From contig CBDETI010000034.1 of NCBI GenBank assembly GCA_965242775.1, forward strand, positions 186,001 through 250,000: a stretch of 64,000 bases of DNA, given 5' to 3'. The notes beneath the pieces were generated by a model. It was not told the DNA's origin, did no database searches, and saw only the letters and a program-made list of their open reading frames with translations. Position 1 is the stretch's first letter; every line of letters begins with the position of its first letter. Positions 7,752 to 16,298 of this stretch are shown in pieces. Origin of the DNA: JAWPMT01 sp965242775 (GTDB lineage Bacteria; Bacteroidota; Bacteroidia; Cytophagales; Cyclobacteriaceae). A program made the position numbers and the translations under genes.

Positions 7752-8687
7752 ATGAAGAGCAAATTTCTATTAATCATAATTTCCATCATTCTATTTCAAG
7801 GCTGTCAACAGGCAGGTGAAATTACAAAACAACTTTCCTTTATCAATTCGCAAGTGAAGAAATATGGCGGTCAGTGGAATGGATCTGCACTTAATGAATG
7901 TTACGAATTGGAGATAACTAATTCGAAAGTTTTACATCCAAAAACTGATAGTTTGGAATACTACTCCACGTTAATTGGAAGAGCCTTCATTGACTCATTG
8001 GATTATAACTTTAACTGTATCAAACTGGAGTTGATTGATGAGACCAGTGTAGGAATTGCCAGCAAATCAAATTCAATTTCAGCAACTTTTGACGTAAACC
8101 TGATTAGAAGATTTAAGAATAAAGAGATTGAAGAATATCTCATCATAAGAAAAGCCTATTATTCGATTAAGAATTCTTACCAAGCAAATACTTCGGAAGC
8201 TAATTCTTGGATAGAAGACTTGTCGCCTACTGAACAGGAAAACCCATTTGTAATATTGGCTAAAGCAGAAATTTTGAGAGCTCAAGGGAATAACGACAAA
8301 TCATTGGAATTAGTAAACTCTTTTTCATCTAATTACCCAACTGAATCTCAACTGCACAAATATCTCAGTTACTATTATGCAGAAATCAAAAACATAGATA
8401 AAGCTCTTGAACATGGTAGAATAGCTTATGATTTGGAACCGAACAACATTGAGTTCTTGTCCAACATCACAGGAATCTATCAACAAACGAAACAATGGGA
8501 CAGTGTGTATCAACTAACGACCGAACTTATTGATATCGATACTAATAATCTAAATGCCTACTATAGTCGAGCATATGCTGCATTCCAAATTGATCTAACA
8601 GATAGCGGATGCGATGATCTAGCAACAATATTTAAACGTGATCCTTCAATAGTTTTTGCTGACAGTATGTCAAATTATTGCAAATGA
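7752..8687 (+). CDS. cassette 4: TPR-containing lipoprotein
   Basis: The protein has 311 residues with a lipoprotein signal (hydrophobic 5-16, lipobox FQGC with Cys near residue 18). The C-terminal half has TPR-like helix pairs, for example QLHKYLSYYYAEIKNIDKA, LEHGRIAYDLEPNNIEFL and a following AYYSRAYAAFQ unit. Such proteins are usually scaffolds in the cell envelope. Unit boundaries are supported by GTTAGCTACA at the start and TGTAGCTAAC at the end. No partner is evident in the same cassette. Confidence 0.75.
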   Translation: MKSKFLLIIISIILFQGCQQAGEITKQLSFINSQVKKYGGQWNGSALNECYELEITNSKVLHPKTDSLEYYSTLIGRAFIDSLDYNFNCIKLELIDETSVGIASKSNSISATFDVNLIRRFKNKEIEEYLIIRKAYYSIKNSYQANTSEANSWIEDLSPTEQENPFVILAKAEILRAQGNNDKSLELVNSFSSNYPTESQLHKYLSYYYAEIKNIDKALEHGRIAYDLEPNNIEFLSNITGIYQQTKQWDSVYQLTTELIDIDTNNLNAYYSRAYAAFQIDLTDSGCDDLATIFKRDPSIVFADSMSNYCK

Positions 8688-8694
8688 AATGTAG

Positions 8695-8809
8695 CTAACA
8701 GGCGCTAAAAATCCATAGGCTCATGAGCTACTTGCAAACAGTCAGAGAAACAGATACTTTTAATGATATTAATAAAGGCCAAGCCTACGGATTTTAGCTT
8801 AGCGTTAGC
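8695..8809 (+). repeat. attC-like site 4 (short form, class B)
   Basis: CTAACAGGCGCTAAAAATCC pairs with GGATTTTAGCTTAGCGTTAG. Length is 115 bp. It is closely related to site 15 (22990-23101), including the interior TGAGCTAYTTGCAAA and AGCCTACGG blocks. Confidence 0.85.
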
Positions 8810-8840
8810 TTTAATTTGAGTCCTAATTAACCTGTTTGTT

Positions 8841-9647
8841 TTGAAAAAACTACTAAATCACCCTTTAATAAAATGCATTCTGTTCTGGGGAATTTTCATG
8901 CTTTCATTGATATTCTCATACTTCCTTGGGTCATTTTTACCTAATGCGATCCGTCTATATACCCTTGGTATTTTAGGGACAATATTTGCCTTTTTGATAA
9001 CGTATGGTGGCCTTAGGTTAAACACAAAAAAATTCAGAGATATAGGACTAATATGGCAGAGATTGACTTTCCCTAAGTTTTTTGGAGGTTTTGTGGTCGG
9101 TACAATAATATTTGGATTGATCATAGCCGCAATCCTGGGATTTACCCCATTGGAATTGATTTCTAAGCCATCGGTTGATCTAAGAAGCGCTATCTTATTA
9201 TCATCTATCGCACTTATTCCTCAAGCATTGATGGAGGAAATAGCTTTTAGATCCTATCCGCTGATAATCCTGCAAAAATCTTATGGTACTAGATTTACGA
9301 TTTATGTTGGTGCTCTTGCTTTTGCTATGTATCATTTTATTCCCGGTGGCAACCTCTTGGGTTCTCTTTTAGGAACAGGAATTTGGGGAGTTGTTTATGG
9401 TCTATTAGCTGTTTGGACAAAGGGAATCGCTTTTCCTGCAGGATTTCACTTTGCACTTAACCTCTCCCAAGCTATAGTTGGAATGAAGGAGCCCTATGCG
9501 CCTATCTGGAATCTTATTGATGGTAAAACTGAGAACAACTACTTCAATTTTGAAATGGATCAAGTTGGGCTAGTTGCTCAGATTTTAGTATTAGTGGTTT
9601 CAGTATTACTTCTAGAATTCTATATTAGAAAATCTGGAAAATCATGA
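8841..9647 (+). CDS. cassette 5: CPBP-family intramembrane glutamic endopeptidase
   Basis: The protein has 268 residues with about seven to eight membrane segments. The family motifs are present: MEEIAFR (E132, E133, R137), MYHF (H165) and GFHFALN (H203), which form the proposed intramembrane active site of CPBP/Abi peptidases. Some relatives process prenylated proteins or give bacteriocin immunity; the substrate here is unknown. The start chosen is TTG at 8841, 39 bases after the junction; no in-frame ATG lies nearby. A second CPBP gene lies at the right end of the window. Confidence 0.85.
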   Translation: MKKLLNHPLIKCILFWGIFMLSLIFSYFLGSFLPNAIRLYTLGILGTIFAFLITYGGLRLNTKKFRDIGLIWQRLTFPKFFGGFVVGTIIFGLIIAAILGFTPLELISKPSVDLRSAILLSSIALIPQALMEEIAFRSYPLIILQKSYGTRFTIYVGALAFAMYHFIPGGNLLGSLLGTGIWGVVYGLLAVWTKGIAFPAGFHFALNLSQAIVGMKEPYAPIWNLIDGKTENNYFNFEMDQVGLVAQILVLVVSVLLLEFYIRKSGKS

Positions 9648-9669
9648 TTAGAAAAAATCACAACTAAAG

Positions 9670-9783
9670 CTAACAAGCACTAAAATGAATATGCGAACTG
9701 AGCCGTTCGAAAGTAAAATACAGAAAGGCAACTCAAATGCTCCCAGCAACTGTGGCCCATACTCATTTTAGTTGGACGTTAGC
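9670..9783 (+). repeat. attC-like site 5 (short form, class A)
   Basis: CTAACAAGCACTAAAATGA pairs with TCATTTTAGTTGGACGTTAG. Length is 114 bp. The class A signature is ACTAAAATGAATATGCGAAC at the left and CATACTCATTTTAGTTGGAC at the right. Confidence 0.85.
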
Positions 9784-9793
9784 AACCATACAT

Positions 9794-10492
9794 ATGCGTA
9801 GAATAACAGTAATCTTAATTGGCTTGACTCTTTTGGGGTGTACGAATCAACCTAATGAAAGAACCAAAGAGCAACTCGAAACTATCGAACAATTGATATC
9901 ATCAATCAAGGTTGAGATAGAAGAATTCGTCAATGAAACCGGTGCAAGATCGAAACCAATAGATCAAGTAAATTTTATTGACAGTCTTTCCAGTGCATAT
10001 TTGAACATAATTGATAAGGGAAGTGATGAAGATGTCAAGAAAGCTTTTTTGGATTGGACGAACACTGTTTCAACCGTTTACTCAACCGATTACCATCTGA
10101 ACTACTTAAACAATGGTAATTCCTTGGAACACAAATTGGAACTATCAATTAAGTCACTTAAACTAATTTCTGACATAAAATCGAACCTTGACTATGGAGA
10201 TTTGGTATTTGATCAGATTGAAGTTGTATTCATTCCACAAATCTCTGAATTGACACTTGGAGAAACATATGAAACGGAGATTTTCATGGGTGCTCTAATG
10301 AGGAACACCAGTGAAATGGTTGACTATTTCTACAATGGCAATAAGCTTGAAAAAAGTGAAAAAGGTGGCGGCAAACTTCTATTTAAACCCAATAAACTAG
10401 GCATTCATCTATTAAGCGTAACTGCACAAGTCGAAGGGCCTAACGGACAACCATTTGAGTTTAACAACGAAATAAAGATTCTGGTGAAATAA
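9794..10492 (+). CDS. cassette 6: lipoprotein of unknown function
   Basis: The protein has 232 residues from the ATG at 9794. This start gives a clean lipoprotein signal (MRRITVILIGLTLLGC) only 18 bases after the attC junction; an earlier in-frame start would lie inside the attC site. The middle is helical and charged. The last third (TYETEIFMGA through PNGQPFEFNNEIKI) is strand-rich with a GIHLLSVTAQV pattern like an Ig-type fold, as in GldM-type C-terminal domains. No firm family. Confidence 0.65.
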   Translation: MRRITVILIGLTLLGCTNQPNERTKEQLETIEQLISSIKVEIEEFVNETGARSKPIDQVNFIDSLSSAYLNIIDKGSDEDVKKAFLDWTNTVSTVYSTDYHLNYLNNGNSLEHKLELSIKSLKLISDIKSNLDYGDLVFDQIEVVFIPQISELTLGETYETEIFMGALMRNTSEMVDYFYNGNKLEKSEKGGGKLLFKPNKLGIHLLSVTAQVEGPNGQPFEFNNEIKILVK

Positions 10493-10497
10493 GGTTG

Positions 10498-10655
10498 CTA
10501 ACATATGCTATGAATGAATGGGGTTTCATAAGTAGGGATATTTTCGTGGGGCTTGGAAAGCCCGCCACAAGTTTTAAATTTAAATCAAGGCGTGGCTATG
10601 TGCGAGACGAGAGGTTAGTGCTTTCTAATCCCCACTCATCATAGCTGTGCATTAC
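10498..10655 (+). repeat. attC-like site 6 (158 bp, class D)
   Basis: CTAACATATGCTATGAATGA pairs with TCATCATAGCTGTGCATTAC; the 3' box has ATTA instead of GTTA. The interior carries a GTGGGGC...GCCCGCCAC hairpin followed by AAGTTTTAAATTT. A degraded relative lies at 62253-62391. Confidence 0.75.
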
Positions 10656-10684
10656 CCACAAAACTCCTCCTAGCATAAATATTC

Positions 10685-11485
10685 TTGAAAAAACAGGTTT
10701 TAGATATTGAGGACTTTGAAAAAGAGTCAAAAAAACTACAAGAGAAATCAAGGAAAATTCAAGACCTTTTTGTTCAACTAGGATTTGACTACACTAACAA
10801 GATAACTGGTCAATTAACAAATGAACAGTTTTATCAATGTCGAGATAACCTATCATATCGAATTAATAGCTGCTTATTTCTTAACTCGAAATCGTGGGAA
10901 ATTAGAGTTGATTACGAAAAACAAGAGTATGATCCAATTTTTATGAGTTCAGCACAATTACCGATACTCTGGGTAACTGACAGCTTAATATTTAACCTAT
11001 CTTCACTATTCGATTACATCGCCGGATTTCTTGAACTCATAGTTGGGAAAGAAGGTAAAAACCAAAAACAATGGAACTCTATTCATAACTCGTTTCTCAC
11101 AAAAGAACCTCATAAAACTTCTCTTTTCGCAGAAAAAGTGAATGAGATGCATAAAGATTTTGTCGATAAACTTATAGGTTTTCGCTCCACTGTAATTCAC
11201 TATAAAGTTCAGACAGGTGGATTCGAGTACAAACATGAACTTGGAACTGAAACAGACAGAAAAACTCTTCAACTATTTTGTTCTAGCGGGTTTCTGAAAA
11301 ATTTCAAGAATCTTAAGAAGGAATATCCAGATACTAACATTACTCTTCAATATGCCAACTTCTGGCTTCTGAATAAGTCATTAGATTATCTAGCTGAACT
11401 CCTTAAGATCACACCTGAACACTTTGAACAGAATCGGAAAATACCAAAGGGTCAGGAGATAATAACTTTTAGAAAAAGTGGGTAA
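10685..11485 (+). CDS. cassette 7: HEPN-motif protein
   Basis: The protein has 266 residues, is helical and has no signal peptide. FRSTVIHYK (R167-x4-H172) fits the Rx4-6H HEPN motif, preceded by a long helix (FAEKVNEMHKDFVDKLIG). A hydrophobic helical block at about 92-122 packs before it. Overall it resembles stand-alone HEPN proteins of phage-defence or RNase type. The start is TTG at 10685. The stop codon is part of the GTAAC box of site 7. Unit ends match (TTACCCAC / GTGGGTAA). Confidence 0.55.
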   Translation: MKKQVLDIEDFEKESKKLQEKSRKIQDLFVQLGFDYTNKITGQLTNEQFYQCRDNLSYRINSCLFLNSKSWEIRVDYEKQEYDPIFMSSAQLPILWVTDSLIFNLSSLFDYIAGFLELIVGKEGKNQKQWNSIHNSFLTKEPHKTSLFAEKVNEMHKDFVDKLIGFRSTVIHYKVQTGGFEYKHELGTETDRKTLQLFCSSGFLKNFKNLKKEYPDTNITLQYANFWLLNKSLDYLAELLKITPEHFEQNRKIPKGQEIITFRKSG

Positions 11486-11710
11486 CAATTGCTAGCACGA
11501 ATGCGCCTTAGTGCTTTCTGCTAGTTTGGTCCGATCTTCACCGCTCCGCCAGCCATTCTGAAAAGTCATCTCCCCTTTCGCCATTCGTGCTTCTGGATTT
11601 TCTCTTCTCAATGGAGTGCTTCGTAGATACTGTTGTGGGTGTTGGCTAGCAGAGCTATCTTAGTGCTTTCTGCCAAGTTCGGGGCGCACTCCTGCTAGCT
11701 TGGCGTTAGC
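11481..11710 (+). repeat. attC-like site 7 (long form)
   Basis: GTAACAATTGCTAGCACGAA pairs with CCTGCTAGCTTGGCGTTAG, and the stem goes on with TGCGCC / GGCGCA. Length is 230 bp. The left quarter is shared with site 13. Confidence 0.85.
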
Positions 11711-11789
11711 GTCAATATACCCACTTTTAGGTATTGTGAGGATTATCAAACTCGTGTAATTTAACGAACAACTCACTATACCTAAAATC

Positions 11790-13217
11790 ATGAAAAACTT
11801 AATAAAAACCTTATTATCGGTGTTCGCAATCATGATAATTGTGTCAACATCACAGGCGCAGCTTTGCCCACCTTCGCATTGTTCTGGTGTCAAGGATCAG
11901 ATAAACAATTTGTGTAAACAATTAGGACAGGCGGGTAATCTGATAATAACGGAATATCCTGCTGGCTCGGGCAATTATTGCTATTGCAAGTGTAGCTGTC
12001 TCTCTTCAAGTACTCCTGTGGAGGTTTCTAAAAATAATTGGAAACAGATAGGAGAAATTGAGGTAGGTGAAACCGTACTTGGACTAAATAAAAATGGTAA
12101 ATGGCAAGACTCTAAGGTTATATTTAGCGATGGAACAATAGAACCAAATGCGGTTTTACCTTACGCTATATATATTTTGACAGAGAACGATGTTACGTTT
12201 ATAGTGACTGCAGATCATCTTTTTCTCATGTCTGACGGTACTTTGAAAAGAGCCGATAGATTAACCCTATATGACAAGCTGACCTCATCAAACAATAAGG
12301 GTGTTGCAATTAAGACTCTAACACATGGAAGCTATATTGGGCCAATACATAACATAGCCATTAATAATTGGGATACTCTAAGACCCAAAATTGAAGAACA
12401 CCTAATCAATACAAATGGTATTGTGTCAGGAGATTACTTTGCACAATTATGGCTCGGGTCTGAAAGTCAAAAGGCAACTCCACAGATTGGGTCAGTAGAA
12501 TACATGGCCAAGCATGCTGCCAATAGAAGTTTTCTACAAGGAGTTGAATCGCTCAAGGACACTATAGATTTTGGAGACAATTATATGTTTATACCTGCCA
12601 AAGGAATCAAGTACCCTAAAGAAGCTATTCATTTTCTTCCAGAAGGATTTGATGAAGCTAAGCCAGGAATGCTTGCTGACCTAGACAACACCATTTCTTA
12701 TGAAATGGCTGAATATTTAGTTTGGCACTTCAACAGGTTTTACCCTTCAATAACTTTTCATGTCGACTGGAATAACAATAGTGTCAACGCTATTGCATAT
12801 AGGCAAAACGGTAAACAACATGTCTCTATTTTCGGTGGATTACTAAGACATAATTATATTAAGATAGAGGCAGCTGGATTAGTCCTAGCCCATGAGATAG
12901 GACATCATTTCGGCGGTAAACCAAGGTATACTCAATCAGGGCTAACCTGGGCCTCCTGTGAAGGTCAATCCGACTATTGGGGTGCAATGGTTGCAATGAG
13001 AAATGTCTGGTGGGGTCCTTATTACATTGAAAATATTGAAAGAGGATCTCAGCAATTGTACAACTTATTTTGTTGTGGATTAACTAAGGGAAATATTTTG
13101 ACTTTAAGTTTTGAGTCAACAGAAGGTCTATGCTCCCATCCCCCTGCTGCATGTAGACTTGATACATACAAAGCCGCAATGCATTTAAAACCTAAGCCTT
13201 CCTGCGCAGGGGATTAA
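11790..13217 (+). CDS. cassette 8: secreted Hint-domain protein with C-terminal zinc metallopeptidase
   Basis: The protein has 475 residues. Order: signal peptide (1-23); a Cys-rich stretch (CPPSHCSG to CYCKCSC); a Hint-like domain (about 70-195) starting at C70 (CLSSSTPV), with the B-block TADH (T140-H143) and GPIHNIAIN (184-192); then a peptidase domain with LVLAHEIGHHFGG (H368, E369, H372) and CEGQSDYWG, where E391 is the likely third zinc ligand. Hint domains cut or rearrange their own backbone, so the peptidase might be released or activated by self-cleavage. The usual C-terminal HN splice end is not clear, so cleavage rather than splicing is more likely. Unit ends match (GTTAGCGTC / GACGCTAAC). 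Confidence 0.75.
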   Translation: MKNLIKTLLSVFAIMIIVSTSQAQLCPPSHCSGVKDQINNLCKQLGQAGNLIITEYPAGSGNYCYCKCSCLSSSTPVEVSKNNWKQIGEIEVGETVLGLNKNGKWQDSKVIFSDGTIEPNAVLPYAIYILTENDVTFIVTADHLFLMSDGTLKRADRLTLYDKLTSSNNKGVAIKTLTHGSYIGPIHNIAINNWDTLRPKIEEHLINTNGIVSGDYFAQLWLGSESQKATPQIGSVEYMAKHAANRSFLQGVESLKDTIDFGDNYMFIPAKGIKYPKEAIHFLPEGFDEAKPGMLADLDNTISYEMAEYLVWHFNRFYPSITFHVDWNNNSVNAIAYRQNGKQHVSIFGGLLRHNYIKIEAAGLVLAHEIGHHFGGKPRYTQSGLTWASCEGQSDYWGAMVAMRNVWWGPYYIENIERGSQQLYNLFCCGLTKGNILTLSFESTEGLCSHPPAACRLDTYKAAMHLKPKPSCAGD

Positions 13218-13225
13218 AAAAGACG

Positions 13226-13340
13226 CTAACAAACGATATAACACACACCTCTACTGAACCACTTGAAAGTAAATCACAAAACCGATACTTTCGTAGATAT
13301 TTGCTAGGTTTAGAGGTACGTGTTATATCTGGGCGTTATA
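13226..13340 (+). repeat. attC-like site 8 (short form, class C)
   Basis: CTAACAAACGATATAACAC pairs with GTGTTATATCTGGGCGTTAT; ACCTCTA / TAGAGGT extends the stem. Length is 115 bp. Confidence 0.85.
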
Positions 13341-13363
13341 TGCCACTTCCACCCGAATAAGAA

Positions 13364-13747
13364 ATGGAGAAACTTGGAAATATCGAACTGTATGTAGATG
13401 ATGAAGAGATAATTGAAATCCTTTCTAAACTACCAAGAATGGAAGACTATGGTAATATGAACATTCTGGAATTCATGGATCGCAATACACAAAAATCAGA
13501 TTTTGGAACTGTGATCTCTTTTAACAAAATTATTTACACGCTATACAAATTTGATAAGCACCTAATAGGTGAAAAAGACGCTGGATTGCTAATGACTATT
13601 TCAAATTCAGAGTTTGTTGAAGAACAGCTTAACGTTTGGAAACACTTCAAGGCACAAGGAATGTCATTTAGCGAAAAGATTTTCAATATTCTTGTTGATA
13701 CTCTTATTGCTCAAACGGCAGTAGGTGTTTTATTTAAGAACAAGTAG
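13364..13747 (+). CDS. cassette 9: small protein of unknown function
   Basis: The protein has 127 residues, is acidic and has no signal. The C-terminus (FSEKIFNILVDTLIAQTAVGVLF) is amphipathic or hydrophobic and might be membrane-associated. I do not recognise the family. It is first of two genes in a cassette whose ends match (GTTATATGCC / GGCATATAAC); the second starts nine bases after its stop, so they form a small operon, conceivably a toxin-antitoxin-like pair, but no motif supports this. Confidence 0.55.
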   Translation: MEKLGNIELYVDDEEIIEILSKLPRMEDYGNMNILEFMDRNTQKSDFGTVISFNKIIYTLYKFDKHLIGEKDAGLLMTISNSEFVEEQLNVWKHFKAQGMSFSEKIFNILVDTLIAQTAVGVLFKNK

Positions 13748-13756
13748 TGATATTGA

Positions 13757-14182
13757 ATGGAATTAAAGCTTGTTATTTCCATAATTGCCTTGTCAATTTC
13801 GCTTATCAGCCTAATATGGAACATAGTAAATTACCTGAATTCTCAAAGTAAACGGCTTAAAATTGAGACACATAAAGTGTCTGACACTTTAGTAGTAACT
13901 GTTACCAATCGAGGTAAAAAACCTGTATTTATTCGACGTTTTGAACTAATTGAAAAAGTTCAGAAAAACATTAGTGTAGTTCGCCTTAACTCTACCAAAA
14001 AGCAAGAATTGGAAGCTGAAGCTCTAAACCCTGAGGAATGGAGAACTTTTATTTTTAAGGAGAGTGAGTTCCTTAAACTTAAGAATGAACAAGGTAAACT
14101 AAAGAAAACTAAGCTTCTAATTTTCGATTCTACAAAGAGGAGATATGTAACCCGATGGTTCACGCAAAACAACTTCAGATAG
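13757..14182 (+). CDS. cassette 9: membrane-anchored small protein of unknown function
   Basis: The protein has 141 residues with one N-terminal membrane helix (about 3-25) followed by a basic linker and a strand-rich domain (SDTLVVTVTNRGKKPVFIRRFEL), which looks like a small beta-sandwich. It lies nine bases after its partner and shares its cassette. Similar one-helix beta proteins in bacterial arrays are uncharacterised. Confidence 0.6.
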   Translation: MELKLVISIIALSISLISLIWNIVNYLNSQSKRLKIETHKVSDTLVVTVTNRGKKPVFIRRFELIEKVQKNISVVRLNSTKKQELEAEALNPEEWRTFIFKESEFLKLKNEQGKLKKTKLLIFDSTKRRYVTRWFTQNNFR

Positions 14183-14188
14183 AGGCAT

Positions 14189-14390
14189 ATAACAGTCGCT
14201 AAAGTTGCATATGCCAACGTGCTTCTAGCCGATTTTTGTACTATTCGACCGCCAATCCGCGCCTTCTGAAAGCGATTCTTCTTTCTGAGAGTCTTGTGGT
14301 TCTGGCTTTTTCTTTCTGAACGCAGCAGTTTTCTGAGACTTTTGTACCATCAGCAAAGTGCAGGCATACGCACCTTATCTGGACGTTATA
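14189..14390 (+). repeat. attC-like site 9
   Basis: ATAACAGTCGCTAAAGTTGC pairs with GCACCTTATCTGGACGTTAT and on through ATATGCC / GGCATAC. Length is 202 bp. Confidence 0.8.
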
Positions 14391-14430
14391 CACAAACGCA
14401 TAGATCTAAATATTGCACTAACTTGACAAC

Positions 14431-15072
14431 ATGAGAGACGAGCAACTGGCAAAATGTCCATACTGTGGAAATCTCACCTCATTTGAACTTCTTGAGCAAG
14501 TAGAGTCTTGGGAAGCTGATTACGATGAGTTTGAAGGGTATCTTGGTAGAGTAACAAACTACTACTTCATTTTTCAATGTAAGACTTGTGAGAGAACTTC
14601 AATTTATGTGAACTGGAATAAATATCCAGAACAACTGAAATTAAAGTCTCTAGAATTAATATTTCCACTTGAAAGGAATATAGCTGATCAACTTCCTGAG
14701 CCCGTAAGAACAACATATCTAGAGGCTCAGAAGATTCAAAACGTTTCCAGGACCTCATTTGCAATACTAACCAGGAAAACACTTGAACAGATTTGTATCG
14801 ATAAAGGTGCAAAGGGCAATGACTTAAGTGAAAGAATACGAGACCTTGTAAGTCAAGGAGTAATCCCAAAGAAATTTGGAGAAATGGCATCAACAATAAG
14901 AAGCTTTGGAAATCAATCCGCTCATGATACTGATAATCCTAACTTATTTGATATTGTCATACTAGACCATTTTCTTCACTTGCTCGCAGAATATATCTAT
15001 TTGCTAGACTCCAAGATTGATGAGATGAGGAAAAGAATAAAATCACCTAGAGATGTGCATAACAAGCGCTAG
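14431..15072 (+). CDS. cassette 10: zinc-ribbon plus DUF4145-type (HEPN-like) protein
   Basis: The protein has 213 residues. The N-terminus has a zinc ribbon (C9-x2-C12 and C50-x2-C53). The C-terminal half matches DUF4145: SFAILTRKTLEQICIDKG, then IRSFGNQSAHD (R157...N161...H165). DUF4145 is a HEPN-related domain commonly found with restriction and other defence genes. The TAG stop lies within the 5' arm of the downstream site. Unit ends match with one wobble-type mismatch (GTTATACAC / GTGCATAAC). Confidence 0.75.
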   Translation: MRDEQLAKCPYCGNLTSFELLEQVESWEADYDEFEGYLGRVTNYYFIFQCKTCERTSIYVNWNKYPEQLKLKSLELIFPLERNIADQLPEPVRTTYLEAQKIQNVSRTSFAILTRKTLEQICIDKGAKGNDLSERIRDLVSQGVIPKKFGEMASTIRSFGNQSAHDTDNPNLFDIVILDHFLHLLAEYIYLLDSKIDEMRKRIKSPRDVHNKR

Positions 15073-15306
15073 CGACGCAGATGTCGGCCGCTTATTGCGG
15101 CAGAGCGTAGTGCTAGCTACTCCTCTGCTATCGCCTCCGCTCCCTGCCCCTTCTGCATCTTTCATCTCTTTGCTGAACGTCTCAGCTTCTGGCGGATGTC
15201 TGGATTGACGCAGTATTTCATCTACCGTTTTGTGCGTATGGGTCAGGTTCGCTAGTTTTAACCTAATGAGCTAGTTGTGGACATCCGCACGCTAGCTGGA
15301 CGTTAT
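15059..15306 (+). repeat. attC-like site 10 (long form)
   Basis: ATAACAAGCGCTAGCGACGC pairs with GCACGCTAGCTGGACGTTAT; AGATGTC / GACATCC extends the stem. Length is 248 bp, with a GC-rich interior hairpin (GGCCGCTTATTGCGGC) near 15087-15103. Confidence 0.85.
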
Positions 15307-15370
15307 GAGGCACTCGGCAAAAACCCCTGCGATTATTCTAAAAGCCTATATTTGAATTCAGTCTTATCAT

Positions 15371-16124
15371 ATGCTACGAATATTCCACTCAGCAAGAAAA
15401 AAGCTTGTCGACACCAAGGCAGTAGGTAAATACCTGGCGTATGCTGGTGGAGAGATCCTGCTAGTGATGATAGGAATATTACTGGCACTTCAAGTTAATA
15501 CCTGGCATCTAAACACGAAGAATAAAGCCCTCGAAATCAAATACGTCAAAGGAATTTTAAGCGAAATACGAGGTGATCAAAACGCCTTCAGACAAGCGCT
15601 TTCTACTGATTCGGCTGTTCTGTATTCTATTAACCATTTGTTGTCAAGCATCAAGGAGAAAACCATAAATGATTCCTCATACCTGATTCATTTAGCAAGA
15701 ACTGCGCAGGGAACACCATTGGTTACTCAATCTAGTGTATTTGAGGACATGAGATCATCGGGGCGGTTAAATTTGCTCTCCTCTGATTCAATTCGAATAC
15801 AAAATCCAATCCTATTATTCGTTATACGACGAAATTGATAAAATTATCGCGAGTAACAATAGCAATGCCTTAAGCTGGTTCAATGAATATTTGCTAGATC
15901 CGATAGATGTGAATTCTTTAGCCAAAGTATTGGTTCCGGATATAATAGAAGTTGATCCGTTTAGTTCAAGTTATCAAACAGACATCAAGGAAAGCGAATT
16001 CATTGATAGGTTAAGCGTGAAATTTCTCCTTATAAAGTTGAATCAAGCACGATATAACCAAGGACTAGAAAAGGCTAATGAGCTTGAGAGTAGTCTCACC
16101 AAGTACTTGATGAAGATCGAGTAA
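15371..16124 (+). pseudogene. cassette 11: DUF6090-family membrane protein, frameshifted
   Basis: The first part (15371-15838) begins like DUF6090: a basic N-terminus, then GKYLAYAGGEILLVMIGILLALQVN as one membrane helix (about 24-46), then NTW. Its frame ends at LFVIRRN. The +1 frame continues with sense (QSYYSLYDEIDKIIASNNSNA...) through to 16124, so one extra base near 15804-15812 (in AATCCAATCC) would explain the break. Members of this Bacteroidota family are usually about 230-260 residues and of unknown function; the joined frame has about 250. The unit is otherwise intact (GTTATGAGG / CCTCATAAC). Confidence 0.75.
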
Positions 16125-16160
16125 CTTCCTATTGAAGTTGATGGAAGAAACCAAAACCTC

Positions 16161-16275
16161 ATAACAAACGATATAGCACATGCCTCTAAGAGTCGCTTGA
16201 AAGTGCAGTGCAAATCCGCTAGCTTAGAATATATAAATCGAGCCCAGAGGCACGTACCATATCTGGGACGTTAGC
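16161..16275 (+). repeat. attC-like site 11 (short form, class C)
   Basis: ATAACAAACGATATAGCAC pairs with ACCATATCTGGGACGTTAG; TGCCTCT / AGAGGCA extends the stem. Length is 115 bp. Confidence 0.85.
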
Positions 16276-16298
16276 ATCAATCACCAGAACCTAAAAAA

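Noticed and set aside
11859..12360. Hint-like domain read as a splicing intein
   Set aside because: No clear C-terminal HN followed by Cys, Ser or Thr and no homing nuclease; flanking parts do not form one known host protein.
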